Made by a program: the position numbers and the translations under genes
Notes under the pieces: model-generated
Database searches by the model: none
Told to the model about the DNA's origin: nothing
Seen by the model: the letters and a program-made list of their open reading frames with translations, nothing else
Shown here: positions 35,234-47,585 of the stretch, piece after piece
Layout of the letters: every line of letters begins with the position of its first letter
Numbering within the stretch: the stretch's first letter is position 1
Source: Takashimella koratensis
Lineage: Eukaryota; Basidiomycota; Tremellomycetes; Trichosporonales; Tetragoniomycetaceae
NCBI GenBank assembly: GCA_003116875.1
Contig: BCKT01000008.1
Span: forward strand, 1,138,322 to 1,202,321
Direction: 5' to 3'
DNA length: 64,000 bases

Positions 35234-36021
35234 ATGTCCGGCGTCTACCGATACTTGGTGAGCACCTTGTCTTATCCCTCTTTAACCTTGATCCACTGCG
35301 GATCGGCCTCCATTTGAGTCTTGTGTTGGAGTCGCTGTCTACGATGGGTGTTTTTGCTGACTTTTGGTTCTAGCAACGCTCGGCTCACGAGTCGCCCGTC
35401 ATCTTCTGGTCCCTCGCTATCGGCTTCCTCGGTAAGCCTCTTTTCCCCCTTGTCCTCTGACTTGCTCCCTACACCTTACCCATGACCACCACCTGATGCG
35501 TTCCTTCCCCCCCCCCCCCCCCCCCCCCCCCGCCCCCCCTCTCCTCCTGGCTCCGTTTTCCGGTCTCCCTCTTGGCGCGGCGGTCCAACTCCCCTCGTTT
35601 GTCCAAGAGAGACCACCAACCATCCGCTCGTCTCCTGCCTCTCTTCTGGTCTCTCCTGTGTAACGATGGATCAACTAACGTACACAGGCCCCGTGATGGT
35701 CGTTACCGTTCCCCCTATTCGCAAGTCGCTAGGCTGGAAGCCGGACGAGCGGATCCCTACTACCTTCCCTCGTACGTCAATCTCCTGTTCTTCTACCAAA
35801 CCTCTCCTTCCTCCCTGCCCCTGTCTTAGTCCACCAGCAAGTCAAATTTGACCGCATGTTCAAACCTCATACCCCTCTCTTATCAAACTCATCATTCTCT
35901 TCACTCTATCTTTACTGATCACCCATCTCTTGCCTTGTCTTTCTATTCCGCTCTCTACCAAACCCCCGCCCACACAGTGCCCCAGCGCGCTCGCCGACCA
36001 GTGCAGGGATACGAAGACTAG
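35234..36021 (+). CDS. NADH:ubiquinone oxidoreductase 9.5 kDa subunit (complex I, NDUFA3/NI9M-like)
   Basis: A small accessory subunit of mitochondrial respiratory complex I. Four exons (35234-35257, 35374-35431, 35688-35771, 35978-36021) give 69 residues. SAHESPVIFWSLAIGFLGP with a membrane span and GPVMVVTVPPIRKS fit the family, as does the C-terminal RRPVQGYED. The whole protein is the expected length. It marks a respiring fungus with complex I. Exon 3 follows an intron that contains a run of C bases. Little doubt about the family. Confidence 0.9.
35507..35531 (+). repeat. C25 homopolymer in an intron of the complex I subunit gene
   Basis: Twenty-five consecutive C bases in intron 2, followed by G and more C. 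Confidence 0.95.
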
Positions 36022-36391
36022 CCCGCCCTTCCTTCCCCTTTGTAGACCGTTTGCATGCAACCTCATAAGAGATCACCCCTAAGGTTCTTGTTCTCGAACC
36101 CCTGCCTCTACTCTTGTCTCGATTCTTGATCCTAGACGGGTCGGAGCACTGAAAATGAGCCATCAGCCCATCAGCCAGGGTAGGTGCGATTTGGTTCCGT
36201 CCTTTGCTTGGTGGTTGATTCGCGAAATCGAGATCAGCAATTCCATTTCCATTTCCACATCCTAACTTGCAATCCACACCCACAAACACCTGCACCTCTT
36301 CCCGTGAATCCATCTCCCTCCTACCCCTGTTCTCACCCCCTCCACCCCCTTTCCCCTTCCTCAGCCATCTTGCCCTCCGGAAAAGCTCAAG
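36022..36391. other. Intergenic region
   Basis: Between the complex I gene and LSM1. No gene or repeat recognised. Confidence 0.5.
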
Positions 36392-37418
36392 ATGGACGCG
36401 TTGATCCCATTCACGACCTCGGGATCCCTCGTTGACCTCGTCGACAGTAAGTCGAGATTATCTCAGCTTGGACCCTTTCCTTTCCGCACTCCTTGGACCA
36501 CCCAAATCAAAAGAAGACTATTGCCCTTGCCCTTGTGCATAGTCGAGCGGCTTGTTAACTCGTATCAGAAAAAGTCCTCGTCGTGCTTCGAGATGGACGG
36601 AAACTCATCGGCGTGTTGAGAAGCTACGACCAGTTTGGTGAGTCCTTGCTCCACTTGCACCGCTGCCTTCCCCCTTCCCTTTTCCCGCTACGCCTATCCA
36701 AGGCTCTATCCACCTTCAAGATCCATGCTACTCGTACCAACCAGAAGAGCTGGAAGGCTGATTTTTGCTCTTCATCTAGCCAACTTTCTCCTCGAATCCA
36801 CGGTTGAGCGGTTACATCACAAGTTTGACTATAGCGACGTAGATATCGGTGCGTCCTTCACTTCCTTCCCTTCTTCCACCCTCGGGCCCACTCAGGAGGA
36901 CCCTAAAGAAGAACCTGGTGGGCAGAGGGACAAAGGGCGAGCTGTACTGACGAGTTTAGGCATCCTCCTGATCCGAGGAGAGAACGTCGTGGCACTAGGC
37001 GAGATCGTAAGTTCAGCTGCTGACATATTTGGATGTCTTAGCTGAGACCAATGACAGGACTTGGTTGCGGAGGACCAAATCCCATTGCGAGAGATACCGG
37101 TGGAACAGATGCGCGCGTTGATCAAGGATGACGAGGTGGGTTTGGGCGGGGTGCATTTTATCTTCCTTGGATCCCATTCGCCGTCCACCTTTTTTCTGAT
37201 CTTCTCCATTCACGCCTTCACCTTCTCCCCCCTCTCTGCACTTCTTCTGGTCCACTTGACCGTCATTGTTCCTCTCGTACTACCCTTCCCACCTCGAACA
37301 ATATGCTGATCCACCTTTCTCGACGCAGAAACGGAGAGAACGAGACACGGCCGCACGGGACAAAGTCCTGACTACGCTCGGGTACGTGGTAGATCATCAA
37401 GAAGGCGACGCGTACTAG
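36392..37418 (+). CDS. LSM1: LSm1 protein of the mRNA decapping complex
   Basis: Lsm1 is part of the cytoplasmic Lsm1-7 ring that binds mRNA 3' ends and promotes decapping. From MDALIPFTTSGSLVDLVD the Sm1 motif continues VLVVLRDGRKLIGVLRSYDQF. The Sm2 part reads DIGILLIRGENVVALGEI. The C-terminal extension (AEDQIPLREIPVEQM) and tail are typical of Lsm1 rather than other Lsm proteins. Four or more short introns with clear GTGAGT/GTAAGT donors are needed. The length is about 130 residues, as expected. Start supported by the conserved MDxLxPFTTSG opening. Confidence 0.92.
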
Positions 37419-38095
37419 GCGTTCTTAGGCAGCGTGAAAGCGGGGAGCGGGAGTGCGGGGGGATTGGGCCCGGCCTTGGTATGCGATGAAGACGTTGAAA
37501 GGTTGGAGAAGGTTGATCAATGAAGGTACGGTAGAGGAGTGGTCGTGATGAACCGAGGGAAGTGAGGGGAATGAGGTTATATGTTTGTCACATCCACGAA
37601 GAGGGGTGCGAGAGTCGGAAGTGTATGGGAGAGTCAGAGTGCGCGAGTGGGAGAGTGGGAGAGACTGAGAGGGTGAGGTGGGGCAGCAAGACAGAGCAGA
37701 GTTGGCACTTTGCATATGCATCGATAAACTGTACATTGGGGGTACAGTCTGAGAGAAGACCAGGAGGTGAGAAGAGGGAGGAGATGGACAAGGAGAGGAA
37801 GAAGAGGAAGGTGTACATATACACACACACGTACCGATCATTATGGGCGCATCACCTTCCATCTGCCTTGTGATGACCTTCCATCTCACGTCTTCTCATC
37901 CACCTTCCCCGCCACCTTGACCACCTTGACCACTTTCACCACCCACGTTGCCCTCTCTTCACCTCCTGATTCCTCCTTGTTCTCTCCACCTTCTCCCTCC
38001 ATCTCCCTCCCTCCTATCCACGCGCTCTTCACCACTCACCGCGTTCTCACAACTCACATCTGACACCTCACATCTCTCACCTCACACCCCAGCCC
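37419..38095. other. Intergenic region
   Basis: A GAG-rich block (about 37520-37810) and a pyrimidine-rich block just before 38096 are the only visible structures. No gene seen. Confidence 0.5.
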
Positions 38096-39997
38096 ATGGC
38101 CCTTCCTCTCGTCCCTGTTCCTCGATCCCCACGTCCCTCTCACCACTCTGACCCCACCCACCACCCCCATCCCCAACCACACACCCACACCCACACCCAC
38201 ACCCACCCTAGCTCTACTGCCCAGCCCACTCAGCTCGCTATGCCTGCTATACCAGCCACTCCTAACGGCCATAACCCATTCAACGGCCACTTCGCCTTCC
38301 AGTCCCACCCCGCCACTGGATCCTCTCACCGTCCCCCCGCCGTGCCCACTTACAACCCCACCTACCCGACAGCATCTACCCCTCACAACAACAACCACCA
38401 CCACTGCCACCTGACCGGCGTACCAGCTCCAACAGGCCACTCCATCCCCATCCCGCCCGGGTCCGACCAGAGAGCGTTCGGAACCTCGTCCCCCGATCCG
38501 AGCTTGGGAGATCCCAGAACAGATGGAGACGAGTATGGGTTCCTCAAGTTCCTCGCTTGTTCATGTTGGTGAGTACCCCGGCTCCAGACGGAGTCGAAAG
38601 AGAACGGGGGAGAAGAGGGGGGAGAGTGAATCGGAAGAACCGAGATCAAGCTGATCCATTGCCTAGTGATTTCCCTTTCGTCGGCAGAGGCCAGGAAAAG
38701 AGAAGTTTCTGGATGACATCGTGTGGCCACGTCCTATGCAGCGGCGGAGACGACCACAAGAGTGAGCTTGATTATGCTCGAATGGCAGGATGAGCTCACT
38801 GATTCATGATATCAGATCGGACGGGGATATGTACAGCTTGCGGCAAGTCGATGTCGGTTGTTCAGATCGATGGTAGTGTGCGTCAGCTAGGATCGCCGCT
38901 AAATCGGATAGAGCTGATCGTCCACAGCTTCCACCACAGATGAAGATGTGGTTTCAGTCCATGCAACAGGTGGTCGACGAAGCATCGCAAGGGGTTCATT
39001 CGATTCGCAGTGACGTTGAGCGAGTCGAAACCACCCTCCGGATCTTCAGAGTAGGGTTACATGCCGTTCGCTTCCATGCTGACGCCATTCGCAGTTCCAG
39101 AACAGCCAGTTGACAAAGACCGCAACGAGGTTGACCAGGAGGAACAATGAGTTAGAGGTGAGTTACTAGTAACTAGTACAGCATTAGCAGCTGACAAGCC
39201 CAGGTCAATCTTGACAACCTACAGAAGCAAATCCACACCGCCACCCAGTGAGTGACTTGCAGCCGCCCAGCTAACACCAAGGGAACGCGATAACGCCGTG
39301 CGCCAGCTTGCCGACTCCCGAGCTCGACTCACCGCCCTCGAAGAAGAGAATCGACAGCTCCAGGCGCCTTCGCCCATCGCATTCCAGCCGATGACCCCGC
39401 AGCACCAGTCACACCAACGCAACGATTGGCCAGGCTGGGCTCCAGCGTCAGATCTCAACGTCGTACTGGAAGAGGAAGAAGAGGACGGCTTCCAGGTTGC
39501 AGAAAGCAGCCGAAAGCGATTCAGGCCGAACGACTTCCAGCATCCCCAGCTAGGTATGCGCCCCAGCTCGGCGATGCACCATCGTACGCGCGACACCCCG
39601 AGCAGAGTCGGCTACCATACGGCGCGACCGTCCACCGCGGCCCCGTTTCATCACAAGCAATCCCACGGAACGCTGGAGTGAGTCTCGTCGCCAAGATTCA
39701 AGGACGGTTCCTTTTTGATCCAGTCCATTGCTGATGGTCATGTGAAGCCGGTTCCGGTTCGAGTCTGATCCCAAGGACGACTTCGTGCGCCCTTCCTCTG
39801 TCCAACCAGGACTTCACTCGCCCCTAGCGTCTACACCCTTCCCGCTGGAACAGATACGAGGTGCCATGGCTTCCAAGCCTGTCCAGGTGACTACGACGCC
39901 CTTGTCGACGTATGGCCAAGCCTTGGAAGGCCCAGAACAAAGGAGTGGTGGGAATTTCACAGACCAGCTGAGGGTTAATGGTCTGCATCGTGAGTAG
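38096..39997 (+). CDS. RING-like meiotic crossover protein, HEI10/Zip3-like
   Basis: HEI10/Zip3/RNF212 proteins are RING-domain SUMO or ubiquitin ligases that select meiotic crossover sites. A His/Pro/Thr-rich N-terminus leads to FLACSC, WMTSCGHVLCSG, ICTACGKSM and then a coiled coil (QKQIHTATQERDNAVRQLA and ARLTALEEENRQL). The order C..C, then C-x-H-x2-C, then C-x2-C next to a coiled coil fits HEI10. Intron joins (for example GGTAGT|GTGCGT at about 38874, then CTTCCACC) give a clean frame. The C-terminus is Ser/Thr/His-rich and of unknown function. The N-terminal low-complexity region is unusual for the family, so confidence is moderate. Confidence 0.6.
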
Positions 39998-40502
39998 TAA
40001 GGATGGGAGGGTAGGGAGAGGGGCCAAGGAAGGGCCTAGAAGGATGCAAGGATGCGAGAATGACGCTGACGGTAAATCCGTAGGCCCAGCTAGCGTGATG
40101 CTTGCGCGCGGAATCGGCAGTCGCCGTGATCCTGTGATGTGACGCGTGGGTGATGATGATCGATGAAGGGGCAAGGTGAGACGACTGCGGAGGTCGGTCC
40201 AGGTGTCGGTCCCCTATCGGTAACCTTGTGCGGGGGCCGAGCATGTGCCTAATGCCAAGAATGAGGGTCATGCTGTGTAGTACCAGACGGTGTGCTGTGT
40301 TTATGTAGCCCCCCCGTTTACGCCGCAGTGTAATAGAATTGCCCGACCTGTTTGTACATAAGACCTTTCCCCTAATTTGGTATTTGGTCTCCCCGTCTTC
40401 CCCTTTCGTCCATCCATCGTACAACCGTACACCAAAACACTCAACACCACCACCACCACCACCACCACCACCACCCACAGGCCACCGCCCGCCCCCACTC
40501 CG
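39998..40502. promoter_or_regulatory. Intergenic region and MAM3 promoter
   Basis: A (CAC)n run lies at 40448-40474, just before the likely MAM3 ATG at 40503, and is probably 5' leader. No gene seen. Confidence 0.5.
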
Positions 40503-43500
40503 ATGGTCGAAGAAGGAACAGAACCGCCTCCCCCAGATATACGAAACCAACTCCCACACCCTCGTCACCATGTCGCCCCTCGCGTAAACCACTCCTCCTC
40601 GGCCTCTATTTGTGAAATAGACGACGACACGACAGTCACCGCCACCACCCCTGCTCCCCCTACCCCTGACTACCTCTCGTGGTCTCTCCGTGGTCCACTC
40701 CGCTTCGTCTCTCTTCCTCTTATCCTCTTCATCGTCGGGCTATCTTACCTACCTGCATCTCTCGCGAGCCATGTATCCTCCGAATCCTACACAGAGTACG
40801 ATGCCTACACCTCTGCCGTCGCGTCCGCAGCTTCGGACCCGTTCACCTCGGGGCCTCAGCTGAGGCGGATCCGACCTACGCCAATCTTGTCCTTTTTATC
40901 CAACGCAATCGTATTCATCCTACGACACGCGTCAAAGGCAGCAGGGTTTGAACTCGTCCCTGCTGACCAGGTGCAAAATGTCTTTGTAAAGCGCCTCTCA
41001 AGCGAGCAGAAAGTAGAGGCGGCGATGATCCCCGTCCTCGTCTTGCTCTCTGGTGTCTTTGCAGGTCTCACCCTTGGGTACGTTGTCTCTCTCCCCTCTC
41101 TCATCTCTCACGTCACCCCCCATCCCCCTTCCATCCCCTTCCACCTCTTTCCACCCTCATCGCAACTCCGACCCATGCATACTTTGGCCCTCGACCGACG
41201 CTTAGGTCATCCCTCCTTTTTACCCACCTCCCATTGGTCAAAACCCAAAATCCGACCCAGGCTTGTGCTCACACGACCACCACTCTAGCTACTTCTCGGT
41301 CGACCCGACGCAGCTGCAGGTCCTGTCCATCTCGGGTACGCCCAAGCAGCAGGAGTACGCCCGACGTATCCTCCCTATCAGGTATGTCTGCACGAACGTT
41401 TGTGGCAATCGATCCCTGAGCTGACAATCCCTCCCTCCGGCCCTCCCCCACCTTCTCCACCCCACAGGCGAGACTCGCATCTCCTCTTGACCACGCTCAT
41501 TCTTGCCAACATGATCGTCAACGAGGCTCTTCCCGTCATTGCCGACCCGGTACTCGGTGGCGGCATCCAGGCCGTCGTCATTTCCACCGCTCTCGTCGTC
41601 ATCTTCGCTGAAATCATCCCGCAGTCCATCTGCTCCCGTTACGGTCTCCTCATCGGCGCCACCATGGCCAAACCCGTCCGTGTCCTTACATGGATCTTCT
41701 TCCCGATCGGCTGGCCAGTCGCCAAGTTGCTCGAGTACATCCTCGGCGCTCACCACGGTATCATCTACCGCCGGTCCGAGCTTCGCGAGTTGATCAAGAT
41801 GCACGCTGTCGGAGGCGAAGGCGGCGGTGATCTCGACTTTGATACCGTCACCATGGCCCAGGGTGCTCTCGATCTTGCGGGCAAGACGGTCAAGGACGCC
41901 ATGACCCCGATCGACAGCGTCTTCATGCTCCCGATTGAGGCAAAGCTCGACTATGAAACTCTTGGCGAGGTTGTCCGTTCCGGCCACTCGCGTATTCCAG
42001 TCTACCAAATGGTCGAAGTCCCCGATATCAACTTGAGCGCTCCCCAGCTCGGGTCCACCAAGACCAAGCTGGTGAAAAAGGTCCTCGGAAGTCTTCTCGT
42101 CAAGAGCTGTGTCCTTCTCGACCCGGAGGACGCCACCCCGCTCGCCACGATCCCGATCAACGCGATCCCCTCGGTTCCATGGAACGAGCCGCTGACCAAC
42201 ATGCTCAACGCCTTCCAAGAGGGTCGATCGCACATGGCCATTGTCTCTCGCCGTAACCGCAAGATCGAGAACGACCCCGAGGACGCCGAGTCCGTCATGA
42301 CTGCCGCGGCTGGTGGTCTTCGTCAACGTTTGATGCGCAAGGTCGCCGAGATCTCTCACGGCAAGAACGGCAGCGGCAGCGACTCGGACTCTGACGAGGA
42401 CCTCGAGTCGGGCAAACGCGGCCACCGCAAGCGTTCTCACGGATCGAGCAACAGCGCCGGCACTTCCCCTACGTCGGGCTCCGGCCCTTCCGCCGCCGAC
42501 AAGGTCAAGGCCGACGCCAAGGCCGCCGAGGTCGAAGCTGAGAAGAAGAAGCGCTCCACACTCGCCCAGGCAGCCAAGCTCAATTCGCTCGAGCAGTCTG
42601 TACCCGCGGACGCCGAGCTGCCAGCCGAGCGCGTCGAGATGTTCTTCGACGGCCTTGAGGGCGCACCTCTCGGTATCATCACTCTCGAGGACGTGCTTGA
42701 GGAGTTGATCGGTGAAGAAATCTACGACGAGTACGACGAGCACGGCGGACCACGTAACGCCGCGTCAGCGTTCGTCCCTCGTGAAGCGGCGTTGGCGGCG
42801 CGCAAGGCGGCTTTAGATCGCGAGAAGGAGAAACTCCGACTTGCCGAGACCACCCCACTGCCCGCTACCAACGACGCGGATATCGAGACCCCGGCCCCGG
42901 CTCCGGCTCCGGGCGCCAAGCGAACCATGCCCAAGCTGCCGTTAGCTATCCCCAAGTTCTCGCTCAAGCGCCCCGCTTCGGGTCCCGGCAAGTCCCGCAC
43001 TGAGCCCGCGGCACTCACCGAGGCCGACAAGGAGAAGGCTGCGCTTGCTACCGCTGCGGCCGCGGGAAGCACCGCCCCAAGCGCCGCGCCGACCCGCCAG
43101 GCCACTCCTGGCGTCGACACTGGTTCCGCACCCACCTCTGCACTGCCAATGACGTCCGCACCCGCCGTCGAGTCGCCGGGCGAGATTGACCTCGCCGACC
43201 CGCGCCTCCCTCGATCGGGTTCAGGCATCCTTGACCCGTCCAAGACCGTGTCATTCGCCATCACCCCGGCCTCCCCTCCTACCGCCACACCCGCTGCTGC
43301 TGCCCCCGCCGCTGCTGGAACCACCAAGACCTCGCCGGTAGTGACTTCGTCCGCGACGTTGCCTGCGATCCCTGGGGCGCCGACGCCTGCGCCCGCCCCG
43401 CCCCTCCTCGCAGAGGCATTGATGATCGAGCGTGGCCGCCGCCGCCTCGCCGCAGCTGGCGGTGGACCCGCCCCTCCTGCCCTGGCCGCGCTCCGCACCG

Positions 43501-43799
43501 CCAGCGTCTCGGGCACTCCCAGGGCGCCCTCTCGCCAGCCTACTCCGCCTATCGGAGCAACCACACCTGCCCCTGGGGCAGCTGTACCCGCGGGTCCCGT
43601 GCCGATCCCGTCCGTCCCCAACCCAGCGGGACAGGGAGCCATCGTGAGCCCCATGCCGCGCCGCACGCCCAAGTTCAAGTCGGTCCCCACGCCGCTCGCT
43701 GCGACGCCAGTGCCAAGTGCGGAGGCTGTCGTCCCGACTGCTCCGGCGGCCCCGGCGACGGAGAAGGAAGCCACCTCACAGGCTAAGGAGACGAAGTAA
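40503..43799 (+). CDS. MAM3: CNNM/Mam3-family metal homeostasis protein (DUF21 + CBS domains)
   Basis: Vacuolar Mam3 and CNNM proteins move or sense divalent metals. Three exons (40503-41077, 41289-41381, 41468-43799) give 999 residues. The membrane part shows MIPVLVLLSGVFAGLTLGYF, LLLTTLILANMIVNEAL and VVISTALVVIFAEIIPQSI, the DUF21 pattern. Paired CBS modules follow: VKDAMTPIDSVFMLPI and HSRIPVY, then VLEELIGEEIYDEYDE. The C-terminal third is Pro/Ala/Thr-rich and disordered, longer than in most homologues. An ATG at 40377 is open but lies in the repeat-rich leader, so 40503 was chosen. Signal-peptide-like stretch near LFIVGLSYLPASLAS. Confidence 0.9.
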
Positions 43800-44407
43800 T
43801 GGGTGGAATAGCAAGGATCCGGAGGTAGAAAGTCGCAAGATGTTTTATACAACTTGTATCTCGTACGGGTCAAAATTCGCTATTGTATCATTTTACCTCT
43901 TCACTCGAAAGAAAGTTCTGAAAAGTCTCAAAGTCTCGAATAGTCTAATGTGCGATGTGAAAAAAAAACTGAGTCGTGCATCGTGTGTACCTGTTTCGTT
44001 CTGGTGGAGCTTGGAACGAGGAAAGGCAAGGGAAGTGAAGCACGAGACAATGAAAGGCAAAAAACAAAGGTAAGAGAGAAAGGCAGGTTTGAGAAAGTGG
44101 CGATGATGGCGACAGTCGAGGATCAAGGAGTAAGGACGGACTGTATGTATGTACAAGAAAATGGAAAGAAGTATGGAATGTGTCGTGGTACAATCGAGGT
44201 AGGCAGGTGACCGGTTGAGCGGATCGAGAGGGATCGTCGAGGGAACGAAATGAAGGAAACGAATCGAGATGACGAACGGACGGTGTTTCGAGGACGGTGG
44301 CCGGTTGAACGGAGGCGAGAAACATAGACGAAGACGGAAACGGAACCGAAACGGATGCTGATCGAAGATCGTGGCGAGGAGCGACGCGTAGAACAAATCG
44401 TCGCGAC
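43800..44407. other. 3' region between MAM3 and array gene A
   Basis: Convergent. The part near 44200-44400 resembles the 3' flanks of the other array genes (shared pyrimidine-rich sense strand). It is one of the duplicated segments. Confidence 0.5.
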
Positions 44408-45318
44408 TCAAGTCCTCGTACTGGAAGTGGTACCGACCCGGGCAGGGAGCGGGGTAATGTTGTCCTTGTGCAGCACGAGGAGCTGCCGGAAGGAGGAGCG
44501 GTCATCAGCGTTGTCCGAGAGCTGGGTGATGGGGTGGTCCGAACCAGAGTTGTTCTTCGGTCCGTACTTGCTCCAGAATGTTTCCGAGCTGGTCGGCACG
44601 ACGAAGACTTCGTCATTTGTGGCAGTCCGGATCTCCTCGCCAATCAAACTCGCTTTGGCTTTGGCTTCGCTTTGGAGCATTCCGGCAGTGCGTTTGCCTT
44701 TGAGGATGGACGAATGCTCCTCGAATTTGCAAGGGCGAGATTTGAAGTCCCTCGAATGGCCGAAGACGACGATCTGGATGGCAGATTCGGAGGTGTCTAC
44801 GCCCTCGGTATCTGAGCCCTCGGTGTCTGCACCCTCGGTCAGTTTGTCTTTGGTGTCTTCAGCCTCGCCGCTGTCGGTTTTGGTGTCGTCGGTTTTGGCA
44901 AAGGAGCGACAGAAGACGTAGGGGGTGCGGCTGTACCAACGGAGAAGGTCTTCCATGTAGCTTCGAGAAGCGCGGTCTCCCAATCCCGGTTTGACTGGTT
45001 GTTCAGGGATGGAAAGAGCCGAAAGAATTTGACGGACCTGATTGTTGTTGTTCGATTGTAGTCTTGACCAAGCCTCTGGGACGTTGTTGATGAGCAAACA
45101 CTTCACCCTTGCCGACGGAGCGAAGACATGGATTGTCGAGATCGCAATATCTGTGATGAGTTTCACAGCCTGGGGGCAGGAAAAGAACAGGCACTCTGTT
45201 GCCGAGTGAGCCCAAGTCCGTGACTTCCCGTAGGCGGAACCACAATGATGGCGTCAGCACTCGAGTCATGGCAACCCGAGAGAACGTAAAACCGCTGGTT
45301 ATCGAAAAGATCCGACAT
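44408..45318 (-). CDS. Array gene A, unrecognised module family (frame join uncertain)
   Basis: Not recognised. Begins MSDLFDNQRFYVLSGCHD, then AIIVVPPTGSH. Continuing to VKLITDIAISTIHVFAPS requires a frame change near 45165-45230, which may be an odd intron or a frameshift. Later parts read NNVPEAWSRL, SYMEDLLRWYS, IQIVVFGHSRDFKSRPCKFEE and DEVFVVPTSSETFWSKY, which match the other array genes in order. The GPTNG core is altered to GHSRD and the CPIKL core to RPCKF. A Glu/Asp/Thr-rich insert (EAEDTKDKL and following) is unique to this copy. No known domain. Confidence 0.6.
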
Positions 45319-46340
45319 GATTTGAGGCCGCAAATGCGGATGTGAAAGAGTCAAAGTGGGTGCAAAGTCAATGAGGAGTTGGTGATAGAAGGGCAAGAGG
45401 GTGGGGGGGAGTCACAACTTCAAAATTGTCGAATTTTATATGCAGGCAATGGGGACCTTCGTACACCACCCCAACACTCAAAAAAAAAAAAAACTAACTC
45501 GCACGGGTTTATCTTTCAAAAGAGGAACCGCAGCGAGATGTTTTGTCACCCAGTTCTCGCACTCTCCCCCACCTCTCTTTTCAAACCAGGTCAACAAGAA
45601 GCCTTCTGGCAAAACCACTCTTGCTTGCCCCAACCTCAACCTCACTCAACCTCCAGATCTCTGTTCGTTCTAACTCGCCTTCTGCCGAAAAGGGTGGACA
45701 CAAGTTGGCTCTTGACAAGGCCTCAACTTTCAGGAGTTACTTGTGTCTTTTGCGTTTCATCATCCCCAAAAGAGTAGTTGAGAATGAAAGGTTCTTCTGG
45801 GACTGCTTCAAAAACGCATAAATTGTGAGGGGCTCACATGCTTTCGTGCTGACTCAGCAAACGACAAAGGGCACGAAAGGAGAGGTGTACCAGCAGAGGC
45901 GGGGAAATGCTTGGCTCGCGACCAGTAGTTCGCAAGTCTCGTGTAGCTTCTACGATGACTCCACTCTAATCGGTGCGGGGGATTTGCCGCTACAGCGTCG
46001 AATTTGCCACATTTCCAAAAGTGAAGGTACTGTAGGTGCGCTGCGCTCCACATGATGTCTAAGTATGTGAGCGAGATTAAGGGGACGAAATGAGCAAGCA
46101 GTTTGTCAAGGTAGAGACGACAAATTGTGTGAATCTGAGAACACAAATTTTGAGATGAATACATGGACCATTATGGATCGCATGGGGTAGGGTACTGTCA
46201 GACGGCTCAAGAGAGAAAATCGTTGCCTTGTCAGCTATAAGATCTGGAACGACAGGTCTAACTAGGTCGTCCCCGTACACTGGCTGATCTTCAAAGTAAT
46301 CAGGAGTATCACGCTTGCATCTCCCTCCAAATACCGATCG
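45319..46340. repeat. Duplicated intergenic segment, copy 1
   Basis: Shares long stretches with 47586-49219, notably CTCAGCAAAC.ACAAAGGGCACGAAAGG (45857-45881 against 48097-48121), GAGGTG.ACCAGCAGAG and TTGAGAACAAGTA. Also has A-runs at 45480-45493 and a TATA-like site at 45437 on the minus strand. No extra gene seen. Confidence 0.75.
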
Positions 46341-47585
46341 CTAGAGCCTCACGCAACAAAACTCATTGAGAACAAGTATTGAGGATGAAGAGGAAGAGAA
46401 GATGAAGCAAATGAAAACAAGAGCAAGAGTAATCACAAGTGGAAAACGAGAGAAAAGAGAAAGATAGTTTGAGTATAAGACGGGGGTAAGCAAGTATGGA
46501 ACCAAGAAGGTGGAATCGAAGAGGTGATCGGTTGAGCGAATCGAGAGGATCGTCGAGGGAACGAATCGAGGGAACGAATCGAAGGAACGAATCGAATGAC
46601 GAACGGATGGTGTATCGAGGAGACAGTGGCCGGTTGAGTGGACGAGAAAAACAGCAGACGAAGACGGAAACGAAACGGAAATTGATCGAAGGCTGATGCG
46701 ATGTTGGCAGATGTCGACGCGCGAATGTGCCTTGTCGCCTAAAGCCGGGTTGAACTCAAGTGTCTTTGGATCGAAATTGATCGTGGCCTGCGTAGCCCAT
46801 CGGGACTGAAGGACTGAACGGAAGGTAGATCGGGTGTTGTCGTTGTCGAGAGTCGTTGTGGTTTTTTCTCCTGAAGCGGGGTCGATCACAGTAGCGTCAG
46901 AGGCCAAAGCGTTCCAAATGTCCTGCACGTGCGGGGTGAACACAACGCAGACTTTGCCGAGGTGGAAGTCTTGCTCCTCCAGAGCAATGGAACGCAACTT
47001 GGCATCGAGCGACTCGGCGTCGTAACCGGCTTTACCAGTCGAAGGGTGCTCAGCGAGTTTGATGGGGCAGGATGTTTAGCCGTTCGTGGGGCCGACGATG
47101 ACTGTCTGGATGCAGTTCGTCGGACGCATGAAGACGTCTCGTGGGCGGACTGGGTCCATGTACCGAAAGAAAATGTGGGTGGTTGTCGCCTTGGAGCGCT
47201 GCAGGAGGCCCTCCATGAAACTGTGAGATTCGGGAGTGTCCAATCCTTTGCCGGCAGCGCCAAGCCAGGCTTTGTCGGAGAGCTCGAATCCCTCGACATC
47301 ACCCCAGGGGCCGCTCGCCAGCTCGTCCCAGGCTGCTTCGACGTCGTCGACTGGCAGGAGCCGTATCGTCGCCGAAGGAACCTGTGATTTGGCCTCTTTG
47401 CACCAATCCCTTGCCATGGAAGCAGCTGTGTCAGCGAAGGCAAGACTGGACGAAGACATCAACCCCGTAGTCCTCAAACAATGCTCGGTCATTGATTCAG
47501 TGGGGTGGGCCAAGAGGAGCTGTGCCATGTCCTCCTTGTGCCCATAAATCATATAAAAGTGCGTGGAGTTGAATTCCTTGGGCAT
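46341..47585 (-). pseudogene. Array gene B with a premature stop codon
   Basis: Not recognised. The frame starts MPKEFNSTHFYMIYGHKED, then LLPVDDVEAAWDEL, HIFFRYMDPV and IQTVIVGPTNG. A TAA at 47076-47078 replaces the Glu that follows GPTNG in copy C. The same frame then continues TSCPIKLAEHP, VCVVFTPHVQDIWNAL and RSTFRSVLQS. The tail after about 46700 is hydrophobic (LVITLALVFICFIFSS). If the stop were read through, the protein would be about 413 residues, close to copy D (377). Expression is unknown. The second half is otherwise intact, so inactivation looks recent, or the base call is wrong. Confidence 0.7.

Noticed and set aside
41289..42743. Long minus-strand open frame (484 codons) opposite MAM3
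   Set aside because: It is the complement of the CBS-domain coding region; codon use of the plus strand explains it and no known motif appears.
42722..43873. Long minus-strand open frame (383 codons) opposite the MAM3 tail
   Set aside because: Ala/Gly/Val-rich antisense of the Pro/Ala-rich tail; no motif.
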